A stretch of 64,000 nt of DNA from SHZL01 sp963784425 (GCA_963784425.1 CAWARM010000011.1:744001-808000), one strand, 5' to 3'; counted from the stretch's first letter, positions 42,571 through 52,327 are shown. Numbers and translations are program-made. The notes: generated by a model not told the origin, from the letters alone.

Positions 42571-43935
42571 ATGATCGAACAGGTTCACGAAGAAAAAACC
42601 GCAACTCAGCTTGATACACTTTCCGCAGCGCTGGACTCCGGCGTCAAGCAAAGGGTGAACCGCCTGCTTAGCGGTCTTTCTGCAGCGGAAATCGGTGACT
42701 TGCTCGAATCCCTTCCGCTGGCCAGGCGTCGGGTGGTGTGGGACCTGGTTGACCCGCAACAGGATGGCGAAGTACTGGTCGAGGTAAACGACGAAGTCCG
42801 CGCCAGCCTGATTCGCAACATGACGCCGGACGAACTCGTGTTGGCCGTTGATGATCTCGACCTTGACGATCTTGCCGACATCCTTGATGACCTGCCCGAT
42901 GCGGTCATTGCCACCGTTCTGAACAGCATGAACCGCCAGGATCGTGAACGCCTGGACCGCGTACTCTCTTACCCGGAGGACTCCGCCGGGGGCCTGATGG
43001 ACCCTGACGTGCTCAGCATCCGGGGGGATGTCACGCTGGACGTGGTCTTGCGCTACCTGAGGTCACGCGGTGAATTGCCTGATGTTTTTGACCTGCTGTT
43101 CGTGGTCGACCGCTCCGGGCGCTACCTGGGCAGCCTGAAGCTTTCCATTCTGCTGACCCGCGAATTGACTTCGACAGTAGCTGAGCACATGGACCGGAGC
43201 ATACGCACCCTGCCGGTCGACATGCCGGCCAGCCAGGTGGCCACTGAATTCGAACACCACGACCTGGTCTCGGCGCCCGTCATTGATGCAAATCAGCGAT
43301 TGGTGGGAACCATCACCATCGATGACGTAGTAGATGTAATCAGGGACGAGGCAGAGCATTCGGTACTCACCATGGCCGGCCTGGACGAAGAAGACGACAT
43401 GTTTGCCCCGGCCCTGCTATCCGCACGTAAGCGCTGGCTGTGGCTGTCGGTGAATCTGGTCACGGCATTCATGGCAGCCGGCGTGCTCTATGTATTTGAG
43501 CCAACCTTGTCGCAAATCGTCGCGACCGCGGTCTTGTTCCCGATCGTGATGAGCATGGGCGGTATCGCCGGCACCCAGACCCTCACCCTGATGGTGCGCG
43601 GCATGGCAACCGGCCAGGTGAGCTCGCGCAACACGGTCGCGCTGTTAAAAAAGGAGCTGGCCGTTGGCCTGATGAACGGAGCGGTTTTCGCCACGGTAGT
43701 TGGCGCTATTGCCGGATTGTGGTACGGACAACTCAAGCTGGGACTGGTGATCGCCTTTGCCATACTGCTGAATCTCGTCGCAGGCGCCCTGGCCGGAGCT
43801 CTGGTGCCTGTTATCCTGCGCCGGATGTCCATCGACCCGGCCCTGGCTGGTGGCGTAGTGCTCACCACGGTTACCGACGTCGTGGGAATTTTCGCTTTTG
43901 TAGGACTCGCTTCCTACGTGCTTCTGGCGCACTGA
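42571..43935 (+). CDS. mgtE: Magnesium transporter MgtE
   Basis: MgtE is a Mg2+-gated magnesium channel in the inner membrane. The 454-residue product has an N-terminal helical domain (LPLARRRVVWDLVDP), the conserved SYPEDSAGGLMD, two CBS domains (about 130-250), the connecting helix and five hydrophobic segments from about 285 with GIAGTQTLTLMVRGMATG and DPALAGGVVLTTVTDVVGI forming the pore. GAGGTCACT precedes ATG 42571; the open frame extends 8 codons upstream. Confidence 0.95.
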   Translation: MIEQVHEEKTATQLDTLSAALDSGVKQRVNRLLSGLSAAEIGDLLESLPLARRRVVWDLVDPQQDGEVLVEVNDEVRASLIRNMTPDELVLAVDDLDLDDLADILDDLPDAVIATVLNSMNRQDRERLDRVLSYPEDSAGGLMDPDVLSIRGDVTLDVVLRYLRSRGELPDVFDLLFVVDRSGRYLGSLKLSILLTRELTSTVAEHMDRSIRTLPVDMPASQVATEFEHHDLVSAPVIDANQRLVGTITIDDVVDVIRDEAEHSVLTMAGLDEEDDMFAPALLSARKRWLWLSVNLVTAFMAAGVLYVFEPTLSQIVATAVLFPIVMSMGGIAGTQTLTLMVRGMATGQVSSRNTVALLKKELAVGLMNGAVFATVVGAIAGLWYGQLKLGLVIAFAILLNLVAGALAGALVPVILRRMSIDPALAGGVVLTTVTDVVGIFAFVGLASYVLLAH

Positions 43936-43982
43936 GTGCGGCTGCATAGCATTGCCATGCAATCAGGCTGGAGGTCGGACCC

Positions 43983-46424
43983 ATGAAAATTTTACTCATT
44001 GCCCAGGAGGCCGCGCCTGAACCCGGTGAGGTAAGCAGTGGCAATGCCATCCGTCTTTTGCAACTGATTTCGGCACTGCAACCAGCCGGACATGAAGTTA
44101 CCCGGGTCTGGCTTGCCGGGCCTGGTCAGCCACGGATTTCCACCAGCGGCAGTTTCCGCGGCCGCGATGAGCTGCAGGGCTTGATCCAGTCGCACTCGCC
44201 GGATGTCATCCTGCTGGCCTACTGGGAACTGGCGGCATTGCTGCCCTTCGAACTGAAGCAGCCTGTCGTCCTGGATTTCGTTGCGCCAAGACCGCTGGAG
44301 TCCTTGTACGAAAACCCCGGGTGTGTGCGTGCAGACCTGCGCAGGCTGCGCAGCTCTTTGCAGCGCTGCGACCTCGTCCTGGTGGGCAATGAGCTGCAGC
44401 GTCACCTGTTGATCAATACCTTGATCGAGGCGGGGTTCGATTTACGCAAAAGCCTGCCGGTTGCTGTCGTGCCGCTGGGCGCTGCGGCCATGGGTGCTCC
44501 TGCCTCAGCACCCGGAGATGCGGGTTGGCTGTTGGTCGCCGGAGGGGTTTCCTGGCCCTGGCGGGACTCACAGCGTTACATGGCCGCGCTTTCCTCAGCA
44601 GCACAAAAAAGCCACCAAAGCATAAGCATTATCCAGTTTGGCGGCGCTTACCGATGGCATGAATCACCCGCTGCCGGACAGGCAGACCAGGCAGGGCCGG
44701 AGCTGTTTGCCGTCGAACAACATGCGCTGCTGCCCTATGCTGAGTTCAGCAAGTTCCTCAGTACCAGGGGACATATTGGCGTTGAACTGGCGGAGTGGAA
44801 TATTGAACGCAGCTACAGCCAGTCATTTCGATCACTGGAATTCCTGCGCCACGGCCTGCCCTTGCTGTGCAACCGCTACCTTCCAATCGCCAGCCTGATA
44901 GAGTCCTATGATGCAGGCTGGCTGGTGGATGGACCGGACCAGCTTGCCAGCCTCTTGTCATCCATTACCGCCGCGCCGCAGGAATGGCAGCACAAGTCTG
45001 CCGGTGCCCTGCGCCTGGTCAATGAAGTATTGCGCCCGGATCGCTCAGTAGTTCCGTTGCTGGAATGGCTCCAATCCCCGGTTCACGCCCCGCGTCTCCC
45101 AGCTGAACTGCGCAACAGCGACCTGCCACCGGTGCTGGGTGTACCGCCCTTCAGGCAGCGCTTACTGCGCCAGTTCAAACTGGCCCGGCAGGTTGCACTG
45201 GGCCGGGTATTCGGCCAGAAGATTGCCGGGAAAGGCGTGCTGTTTGTCACCCGGGGCGACCTGTTTCCTGCGGACCATGGCGCAGCGGTCCGAACGGTCG
45301 AAACAGCCCGTGCCCTGGCGCGCAGCGGCTTGCCCGTTGGCATTGTCACGGATCACCCGACGCAGTGGTACCAATATTCCAATGATGAGTTCCAGGTTCG
45401 GCGTTTCCCGCTTTGGTTACGTCTGTTGCGTGTTCCCGGACCATTGCTCAAATTGCTGCACCACAGCAAGGACCTGCCGCACAGCAATAGTTTTCTCTAT
45501 ATGCCTATGACAGACGGCGGGTTTTTCTGGCGCATCCTGGCCGCTGCGAAAACCATCCACCCCGGGATTCTGCAAGCTGAATTTCCTGCCTACGCCCTGC
45601 CCTGCATCAAGACGCGCGACATCCTCGACTGCCAGGTGGTGCTGGTTGAACACAATGTCGAATACGCAAGGCTGCGGGCTCAGCTTGGCGAATTGTCAGA
45701 TGCCCAGTACAACAACCTGAAAAGGATTGAACTGAGTCTGTGCGAACAGTCAGATGCAATTGTTTGTGTATCTGACAACGACCGCCAGCAGCTGCTGGAC
45801 GATGGTATCCCCCCCGGCTTGCTGCACACTATTTCACACGGTGTAAACCTTGCCGAGTACGCTGCCACGGCCGTGCCCGGCATCAGGCAAAAATATTCTG
45901 TTGCCGATGACGAGGCACTGCTGGTATACCACGGCACGTTTTCCTATCCACCGAACCGGCAGGCTATCCAGATATTTGCCGAGACCCTGCTGCCCGGCCT
46001 CGAGCGCAAGGGCCTGCGTTGCCACGTGCTGGCGGTAGGTAAGGAGCCGCCGGCAGCCAGCCCGCATGAGCGCATTCATTTCACGGGCAGCGTGATCGGG
46101 GTTGCACCATGGCTGAAGGCGGCCGACCTCGCAGTGGTTCCCTTGATCGAAGGCGGCGGAACCCGGATGAAGATCATCGATTGTTTTGCCGCCGGTCTGG
46201 CAGTCATCAGCACCAGCAAGGGAATCGAAGGAATACCCGTTGAGCCTGGCTATCACGCCCTGGTCATTGACGACTGGGACGATATGATCAATGCAATCAT
46301 CCGGCTATGGCGGCAACCCGAGCAGCGCAAGGCCCTGGCTGAGGCCAGCGCCGCGCTGGCGGCGGAGATGGACTGGAGCGCAATCGCGCGGCGATTTCGC
46401 GTCGTTTACTCAGGGCTGGCCTGA
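43983..46424 (+). CDS. Tandem two-domain glycosyltransferase (GT4-like)
   Basis: The 813-residue product seems to hold two GT-B units. The N-terminal half (about 1-390) begins MKILLIAQEAAPEPGEVSSG and has the Rossmann segments PDVILLAYWELAALLPF and LVLVGNELQRHLL. The C-terminal half (from about 415) opens FVTRGDLFPADHGAAVRTVE, with HNVEYARLRAQLG, SDAIVCVSDNDRQQLLDDGI, VYHGTFSYPPNRQAIQIFAE and the donor-binding VPLIEGGGTRMKIIDCFAAG. Sugar and acceptor are unknown. There are no membrane segments. It follows mgtE by 47 bp and ends two bases before the convergent tsaB gene. Confidence 0.83.
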   Translation: MKILLIAQEAAPEPGEVSSGNAIRLLQLISALQPAGHEVTRVWLAGPGQPRISTSGSFRGRDELQGLIQSHSPDVILLAYWELAALLPFELKQPVVLDFVAPRPLESLYENPGCVRADLRRLRSSLQRCDLVLVGNELQRHLLINTLIEAGFDLRKSLPVAVVPLGAAAMGAPASAPGDAGWLLVAGGVSWPWRDSQRYMAALSSAAQKSHQSISIIQFGGAYRWHESPAAGQADQAGPELFAVEQHALLPYAEFSKFLSTRGHIGVELAEWNIERSYSQSFRSLEFLRHGLPLLCNRYLPIASLIESYDAGWLVDGPDQLASLLSSITAAPQEWQHKSAGALRLVNEVLRPDRSVVPLLEWLQSPVHAPRLPAELRNSDLPPVLGVPPFRQRLLRQFKLARQVALGRVFGQKIAGKGVLFVTRGDLFPADHGAAVRTVETARALARSGLPVGIVTDHPTQWYQYSNDEFQVRRFPLWLRLLRVPGPLLKLLHHSKDLPHSNSFLYMPMTDGGFFWRILAAAKTIHPGILQAEFPAYALPCIKTRDILDCQVVLVEHNVEYARLRAQLGELSDAQYNNLKRIELSLCEQSDAIVCVSDNDRQQLLDDGIPPGLLHTISHGVNLAEYAATAVPGIRQKYSVADDEALLVYHGTFSYPPNRQAIQIFAETLLPGLERKGLRCHVLAVGKEPPAASPHERIHFTGSVIGVAPWLKAADLAVVPLIEGGGTRMKIIDCFAAGLAVISTSKGIEGIPVEPGYHALVIDDWDDMINAIIRLWRQPEQRKALAEASAALAAEMDWSAIARRFRVVYSGLA

Positions 46425-46426
46425 GC

Positions 46427-47140
46427 CTACCGGCCCCAGGGTTCCGCAGTTACCGGTTTGTCGGCGACCTGATTGCGCACATAAACCGGTTGTGCCTGTG
46501 CAGCAGGGAGGGCCTGGTGCACCCGCAACCAGAGCTCGGCCACGGGCAAAAGGGCTGCGGCAGTTGGCAGCAGGCTGGCGTGAACCCCGCGCAAGCTGCG
46601 GCCCAGCGCTCCTAACTCGGGATAACGATCGAAGCCGTTGCCAGCAGCAGTAGTTACACCCGGGTTAACTACGTGTACCGATGACGGTGGGGAAACCTCT
46701 TCCGGGCTTAGCTCCTGCAAGCTGCCCAAAACATCGACAGCATAGGTGCAATGAAAGACTTCATTCATGCGGGCATCCACAGCCACCAATATGTGCGCAG
46801 GACACTGCAGCGGAGCGGAACAGTTCCATACCAGCTGCTGCGCCACGGCAGCCAGGGAGGACACCGGCACCACGGGCAGTTCTGCCCCCCAGGCCAGGCC
46901 CTGCACCACGCCAATGCCAATACGCAGGCTGGTGAAACTACCGGGACCACGCCCGAACACGATGGCATCAAGCTGATTCAGGCTGACCCCGGCCTCATCC
47001 AGCAGGCTGCGCACGGCAGGCAGCAATAGCTCGGCATGTAGCAAGGGCGCGTGCTGATGCTTCTGTAGCACGTTCCCCGACCAGGACAAAGCGACGGAAC
47101 ATGCTTCGCCGGAGGTTTCAATTGCCAGTAGCTGTGTCAC
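46427..47140 (-). CDS. tsaB: tRNA threonylcarbamoyladenosine biosynthesis protein TsaB
   Basis: TsaB partners TsaD and TsaE to make t6A37 in ANN-decoding tRNAs. The 237-residue product has the ASKHA-type LLAIETSGEACSVAL, HAELLLPAVRSLL, IVFGRGPGSFTSLRIGIGVVQGLAWG and VDARMNEVFHCTY. It starts with GTG and its first 23 bases overlap the 3' end of the helicase gene upstream, a common neighbour. Confidence 0.93.
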   Translation of the reverse strand: MTQLLAIETSGEACSVALSWSGNVLQKHQHAPLLHAELLLPAVRSLLDEAGVSLNQLDAIVFGRGPGSFTSLRIGIGVVQGLAWGAELPVVPVSSLAAVAQQLVWNCSAPLQCPAHILVAVDARMNEVFHCTYAVDVLGSLQELSPEEVSPPSSVHVVNPGVTTAAGNGFDRYPELGALGRSLRGVHASLLPTAAALLPVAELWLRVHQALPAAQAQPVYVRNQVADKPVTAEPWGR

Positions 47141-49055
47141 GCAGGAATTGCTCCACTTCGGATTGGTTTGCAGCCAGTTTCATGGGCGGCAGGCTGTCCT
47201 GAAAGATTTTTCCATAGGACCGGGTGCGGATGCGAGGGTCACAAACAACCAACACCCCTCGATCATGGACATCCCGTATCAGGCGGCCAGCACCCTGCTT
47301 CAGGGCAATCACGGCCTGGGGCAGGAACAGCTGCAGGAAAGGATTACCCCCGGCACGGCGCAACTGCTCGCTCCTGGCCTCGATCACCGGGTCATCTGGC
47401 GCGGCGAAAGGCAATTTATCGATGATCACCAGGCTCAATGCTTCGCCAATGACATCAACCCCTTCCCAAAAACTGGCCGATCCCAGCAGGACACCTGAAC
47501 CGGATATCCGGAATTCCTCCAGCAGGAGGCTGCGGGGCTTCTCACCCTGCACAAACAAGGGAAACTCAACGCGTGTTGCCAGGAGTTCAGCGGCCCGGCG
47601 CAAGGAGCGGTGCGAGGTGAACAACAGGAATGCCCTGCCTTTGCTGGCCTCCAGCAACGGAACCGCAAGGTCCAGAAGCTGTTCCACGAACAATGGATCC
47701 CGCGGTTCCGGTAAGTCCTGCGGCAACCACAACAAGGCGTTATTGGGGTAATCAAACGGTGAATCGATCTTCAGGGTCTGCGCTTCCTGCAAACCCAGTT
47801 GCTTCGTAAAGTGAGAAAAATCCTCGCCAATGGCCAGGGTCGCAGAAGTGAACAACCAGGCCGCTTCGCTGTGCGCGCGAAATGCCTGGAACGTCGTGGA
47901 TATCTCCAGCGGAGTGATGTGCAGGGCAAAGCCCCGCCCCCGCCGCTCAAACCAGCGGATCTCCGCTGCTGTAGGTTCGGCGTCAAAGCGATCCAGGCAA
48001 AGCTGCAGACTGCGAGCGCGTTCAATGCAGTTGTCCATGCCACGGGACCTGCCCTCTATCTGCCCGCCCACTTCACACAGCCCGACAATGCAACCGTCCA
48101 TGGCCTGCAGGCCATTGCGGATGACTTCAATTCCAACCAGGTCGCTCCAGGATCCGCGCTCCGGCAGGTGCAGGGCAATCGCAGCCTGCAACTCACGGAC
48201 TGTTTGCAGGCATTCCGCCAATGGCTGCCGCAAGGTCGCCAGGGCTCCACTTACGTCTGCACATTCGGAAATGAAATCACGACAGAGGTCTTCAACCTGC
48301 CGCGCCGACAGGCTGACGCTGAAAAATTGCGTGGCAGTTTCAGGCACCTGGTGAGCTTCATCAATGATGAAAGCCGATGCGCCCGGCAAGACTTCTCCAA
48401 AGCCACTTTGCTTGATCGCCATGTCTGCAAACAGCAAGTGATGGTTAACCACGACAATGTCCGCATCCTGGGCCTGGCGCCGGGCTGCGGCAACGAAGCA
48501 TCGGTCATAATGAGGGCACTCTGATGCGAGGCAATTCTCCGCCGTCGATGTGACCAGCGGTATCAATCCGCTTTCTTCGGTAATCACCGGCGCAATGGAC
48601 AGGTCGCCATCAGCGGTCCGCGCTGACCAGTCAATTACCGCCTGGAGTTCGCTGACCGCTTCCCGGCTGGGCAACCGTCCCTCGGTGCTGGCCATGTCCA
48701 TGCGGTGCAGGCAGAGGTAATTGTTGCGCCCTTTCAACAAGGCTTTGCTGACACTCAGGCCCAGGGCCTGCAGAACGATGGGCAGGTCTCGGAAGTACAA
48801 CTGGTCCTGCAGGGTCTTGGTTCCGGTGGATACAATGACACGCTCACCACTGCGCAGCGCGGGCACGAGATAAGCCAGGGTCTTGCCAATGCCGGTACCC
48901 GCTTCCACCACCAGGGTGCCTTTGGCAGCGAGCGTACGTTCCACGGCCCCGGCCATGTGAATCTGCTCGCTACGCGGAGCAAATCCTTGCAGCAGGCCGG
49001 CAAACGGGCCTTCTGCGCCCAGAATCCGGGCACTGTTCCAGGACGCCTGATCCAT
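47118..49055 (-). CDS. yoaA: DinG/YoaA-family Fe-S DNA helicase
   Basis: The 645-residue product is an XPD-like superfamily 2 helicase. It has GFAPRSEQIHMA, Walker A VVEAGTGIGKTLAYLVPAL, a four-cysteine Fe-S ligand set (YLCLHRM, then the AENCLASECPHYDRCF segment), the DEAH box in IIDEAHQVPE, FTSATLA, and motif VI QGAGRLIRD. In enteric bacteria YoaA helps repair replication forks. The frame opens at a GTG at 49103; the ATG at 49055 fits the family length. Upstream lies repeat D copy 2. Confidence 0.93.
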   Translation of the reverse strand: MDQASWNSARILGAEGPFAGLLQGFAPRSEQIHMAGAVERTLAAKGTLVVEAGTGIGKTLAYLVPALRSGERVIVSTGTKTLQDQLYFRDLPIVLQALGLSVSKALLKGRNNYLCLHRMDMASTEGRLPSREAVSELQAVIDWSARTADGDLSIAPVITEESGLIPLVTSTAENCLASECPHYDRCFVAAARRQAQDADIVVVNHHLLFADMAIKQSGFGEVLPGASAFIIDEAHQVPETATQFFSVSLSARQVEDLCRDFISECADVSGALATLRQPLAECLQTVRELQAAIALHLPERGSWSDLVGIEVIRNGLQAMDGCIVGLCEVGGQIEGRSRGMDNCIERARSLQLCLDRFDAEPTAAEIRWFERRGRGFALHITPLEISTTFQAFRAHSEAAWLFTSATLAIGEDFSHFTKQLGLQEAQTLKIDSPFDYPNNALLWLPQDLPEPRDPLFVEQLLDLAVPLLEASKGRAFLLFTSHRSLRRAAELLATRVEFPLFVQGEKPRSLLLEEFRISGSGVLLGSASFWEGVDVIGEALSLVIIDKLPFAAPDDPVIEARSEQLRRAGGNPFLQLFLPQAVIALKQGAGRLIRDVHDRGVLVVCDPRIRTRSYGKIFQDSLPPMKLAANQSEVEQFLRDTATGN

Positions 49056-49105
49056 TTTGGAATGTTCCGTGGTGCGCACGGGGGGTTGTGCTGCTGAGGT
49101 CACTG

Positions 49106-49267
49106 ATGGCCTGCAACAGGGAGAGTGGAAGAGGGATCGCGCAGGGATGGCGGTGGCTGGCGCCGGTCTGGAGCGAGGTTGATAGCCATAGCTATCGACC
49201 GAGTGAAGACCAAGCCAGGCGCCGCCAGAACTAGCGAGCTGCTTTCAATTTCCCTGTTACAGGCCAT
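49106..49267. repeat. Palindromic repeat D, copy 2 (162 bp)
   Basis: This copy matches 35237-35400 at about nine of ten positions, same orientation on the plus strand. Ends are ATGGCCTGCAACAGGGA and complement of ATGGCCTGTAACAGGGA. Near the ends AACAGGG pairs with CCCTGTT, where copy 1 has AACAGAG with CTCTGTT, so both arms changed together. Reading along the minus strand, it begins directly after the TAA stop of the TPR lipoprotein gene; its other end lies a few bases from the extended helicase open frame. Confidence 0.92.
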
Positions 49268-49860
49268 TAATAGCTGGTTGGCTTGGTATTCATGCATTGA
49301 CCGGCGCGCAGTTCCGCCTGCGAAGCACCACCGCTGTCTCCCAAATGCCCGCGGGCGACGCTGATGGTACGCCAGTTCCTGCTGCAGATTTCTCCTACCC
49401 GTGCACCATCGTCATAGGAGCGAGTGGCAAAATTCAGCGCTTGTTGGTAGTCCCGCTTGTGCAACTGGATTTCCGCCATGGACTGGAGAACTTCAGGGTC
49501 CTTTGGCTGTATGCGCATGGCACGTTCCAGAGAGCTGGCCGCGCTATCATAGTCGCCGCGTTCTTCGGCCTTCGCTGCGTCAGCCAGGAGGGCTTTGACC
49601 GCCGGGTTCTGCAAGGGATAAACCTGTACGCCGGCGCTATCCCGGCGGGCCGGTTCGCGCACCTGCTTTTGCACCTCTGCCGGGGTTGCCTGTTGCCCCA
49701 CCGGCACAGGTGGCGGAGTCTCCTGCTTAAGCGGAGGCGGACCGGCGCAGGCTGCCAGTGCCGCGAGCAGCGCCACACCAACACCAAATCGCAGCCGTTG
49801 CCAGCGGCCCCATGGCGCAAATTCCGGGTTTGGCCGGGCAGTATTATTGCTTTCGATCAA
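49267..49860 (-). CDS. TPR-containing lipoprotein upstream of PBP1B
   Basis: The 197-residue product has a basic N-terminus, a hydrophobic segment and lipobox LAAC with Cys38, a P/Q-rich linker (PPPLKQETPPPVPVGQQ), then two helical TPR-like repeats (AEERGDYDSAASSLERAMRI, SMAEIQLHKRDYQQALNFA). It probably sits at the outer membrane and may assist the neighbouring PBP1B; this is inference. A TTG at 49860 has GGAG at ideal spacing and overlaps the mrcB stop by 17 bases; ATG codons at 49884-49890 are alternatives. Confidence 0.75.
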   Translation of the reverse strand: MIESNNTARPNPEFAPWGRWQRLRFGVGVALLAALAACAGPPPLKQETPPPVPVGQQATPAEVQKQVREPARRDSAGVQVYPLQNPAVKALLADAAKAEERGDYDSAASSLERAMRIQPKDPEVLQSMAEIQLHKRDYQQALNFATRSYDDGARVGEICSRNWRTISVARGHLGDSGGASQAELRAGQCMNTKPTSY

Positions 49861-52192
49861 TCCATTTACTCCAGAAAGACTCATCATCATCTTCGTCAAG
49901 CGCAGCCAGGCACTCGGTTGACGTAGTGGGCTCCGATCCACTCACAAACGGAATTTCAATTGCACCCGGGCAGGTTTCAGCAGTTAATGCGCCCGTTTCA
50001 TCATCTACCCATAGCCAAAAAGCGCCATCCGGCATGCGCAAATCCACCGGCTCAAGTGGCAGGTCCTTGAACAGTTCAGCCCATACGCGCATGGCCGCAT
50101 TACTACCGGTTACACGCGCGGGACCATTGTCATCCAGCCCAACCCAGGCTACGCCCAGGCGGTCTCGAGTATATCCGACAAACCAGCTGTCCCGGCGATC
50201 ATTGGTGGTGCCGGTTTTACCCGCGATCAGCGCCGAATTTCCCAGCAATGCGGGCAAGGCTTTTGCCGTTCCCTGCTGCACGACCTGGGTAAGCGCATAG
50301 TTCAAAACCCCGATGGCTTCGCGTTGGGTTTGTGGCATCAGGCGCATGGGGTAGCGCACCAGTTCGCCACCATCGGAAGTCTGCACTGCAATAACTGAAC
50401 GCAAGGGCACGCTGTAGCCGCCCGCTGCAATTGACTGGTAAATCTGGGTAACCTCTAGCGGCGTCAGCTCAACGGCACCGAGAAAAACTGATGGCACAGC
50501 GTCGATGGGAATGGAAACACCCAGCTGCTCCAGTTTGTGCAACAGGTTGTTCACGCCGATTTGCAGGCCCAGCCGCACCGTGGCCTGGTTATAGGAGCGG
50601 GTCAAGGCGTGCAGCAGGGTGACCACGCCATGGGACAGCCCGTCGTAATTTGTTGGCGCCCACTCTTTGCCATTTGGCTGGCGCAGCACCACGGGTGCAT
50701 CGGAGATCCGCGTCATGAGGTTGTAACTTTCCGGGTGTTCCAGCGCCAGCAGGTAGACCAGTGGCTTGATCACGGATCCCACCTGGCGGCGTGCGTTCAG
50801 TGCGCGGTTGAAGCCTTCGCGACCCGGGTAGCGGTCGCCCACCAGCGCCCGTATCTCACCGCTCATGGTGTCGGCCAGAACCAGCGCCCCCTGCAAACCA
50901 GCGGGCAAGCCGGCTTGCTGCAAATGATCCACGCCGGTTGTCACGGCACGCTGGGCTTTTTCCTGCTCCACCGGCGAGAGCGTGGTGAAAATCCGCAGGC
51001 CTGCGGACTTGAGGTCCGATTCACGATAGGTCTGCGCCAACTGGTCACGCACCAGTTCAATGAAGGCGTGGTACTGCGAGCCGCTGCCCTGCGGCGTCTC
51101 CGTCACATCCAGTGGCTGGGCCTTGGCCGCCTTGGCCTCCGCGGCGGAAAGCAAACCCGTTTCCTCAAACACGTCGAGCACCAGATTACGCCTTTCCAGC
51201 GCACGCCCGGGATTATGCCTTGGGTTATACCACGACGCGCCCCGCACCATGCCCACCAGCAGGGCTATGTGCTGTGGTTCCAGCCGCTCCAGAGGCTGGC
51301 CAAAATAGAACATGGCGGCACGGCCAAAACCATGTACCGCCAGGTCCCCCTGCTGGCCCAGGTAAATTTCGTTCAGATAGGCGTCCAGAATGTCGGCTTT
51401 TTCGTAGTGCCATTCGAGCAACAAGGCCATGATCGCTTCGTTGAACTTACGCGCCACGCTGCGCTCGCCCGACAGGAAATAGTTCTTGACCAGTTGCTGG
51501 GTCAGAGTGCTGCCTCCCTGCACCGTCTTACCGGCTCTGAGGTTGGCAAACAGAGCGCGAATGATTCCGCTGAGATCCACTCCCGGGTGCGTCTTGAAAT
51601 GGCGGTCCTCGACCGCCTGCAATCCCGTCAGCAGCAGGGTGGGTACATCCCTGGCCCGCACCAAAGTGCGGTCTTCTTTTTGTAGCGGATAGATCGAGGC
51701 GATCTCGGCCGGGTCCAGGCGGGCTATATCCATGGTTTGCCTGGCCTTGAGGTCCGTCAATGCAGCCACCCTGTCGTCGGCCAGGCTGACCCTCAGGAGG
51801 CGGGGCTCTTCCGTGCCTTCGGGAAATTGGAAGGAGCGGCGGAAAATATCGATGGCCTGCCCGCTGACATGGTATTGCCCGGGCTTGTCCGCAGCAGCAG
51901 CCGAGCGGTAACCGGCAAACCTGAGTTCCTGCTCGAGATCCGCACGGGACAGTCGTTCGCCCGTAAAAAGTTCCAGCGGTCTCGCGTAGACCCGGCTGGG
52001 CAAGTCCCATTTCCGCCCCTCGAACTCCGAGGTTACCTGGTAATCGAGATATAGGGTCCACGGCACCAGCAGGCCAAGAAACACTCCAAAAGCCAGCAAG
52101 AATAAACGCCATATCCTGCCCGACCAGCCACGGCCGGCGGCTGATTGGTTTCTTTTCCCTGCTGCACCGCCGTTTCTTTTTCTGCTGGGCAT
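49844..52192 (-). CDS. mrcB: Penicillin-binding protein 1B
   Basis: PBP1B polymerises and cross-links peptidoglycan. The 782-residue product has a basic cytoplasmic N-terminus, one membrane helix (LFLLAFGVFLGLLVPWTLYL), the UB2H-like domain, the transglycosylase with catalytic Glu in AVEDRHFKTHPGVD, GGSTLTQQLVKNYFL, and the transpeptidase with SVIK (catalytic Ser), SYN and KTGT in AGKTGTTNDRRDSW. The C-terminus is acidic (DEDDDESFW). An earlier GTG/ATG pair (52225/52222) could also start it. The product works with the lipoprotein encoded just after. Confidence 0.94.
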   Translation of the reverse strand: MPSRKRNGGAAGKRNQSAAGRGWSGRIWRLFLLAFGVFLGLLVPWTLYLDYQVTSEFEGRKWDLPSRVYARPLELFTGERLSRADLEQELRFAGYRSAAAADKPGQYHVSGQAIDIFRRSFQFPEGTEEPRLLRVSLADDRVAALTDLKARQTMDIARLDPAEIASIYPLQKEDRTLVRARDVPTLLLTGLQAVEDRHFKTHPGVDLSGIIRALFANLRAGKTVQGGSTLTQQLVKNYFLSGERSVARKFNEAIMALLLEWHYEKADILDAYLNEIYLGQQGDLAVHGFGRAAMFYFGQPLERLEPQHIALLVGMVRGASWYNPRHNPGRALERRNLVLDVFEETGLLSAAEAKAAKAQPLDVTETPQGSGSQYHAFIELVRDQLAQTYRESDLKSAGLRIFTTLSPVEQEKAQRAVTTGVDHLQQAGLPAGLQGALVLADTMSGEIRALVGDRYPGREGFNRALNARRQVGSVIKPLVYLLALEHPESYNLMTRISDAPVVLRQPNGKEWAPTNYDGLSHGVVTLLHALTRSYNQATVRLGLQIGVNNLLHKLEQLGVSIPIDAVPSVFLGAVELTPLEVTQIYQSIAAGGYSVPLRSVIAVQTSDGGELVRYPMRLMPQTQREAIGVLNYALTQVVQQGTAKALPALLGNSALIAGKTGTTNDRRDSWFVGYTRDRLGVAWVGLDDNGPARVTGSNAAMRVWAELFKDLPLEPVDLRMPDGAFWLWVDDETGALTAETCPGAIEIPFVSGSEPTTSTECLAALDEDDDESFWSKWIDRKQ

Positions 52193-52327
52193 AGAATCGA
52201 ATGTTCCACTACCGGGTGACATCACCCGGGCCTTTGACCATAATGACGGGATTTCGTCCCTGCCGGCCGAATGAGGCAGGGCTCATTCTAGCGAGCCGGG
52301 CTTCGACTTTGCCACTTTTCTGTCCTG

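Noticed and set aside
35237..49267. The two D copies as a composite transposon or CRISPR-like pair
   Set aside because: The 14 kb between them is conserved core chromosome (rpoN, PTS, mgtE, tsaB), there is no transposase, and there are only two copies without spacers.
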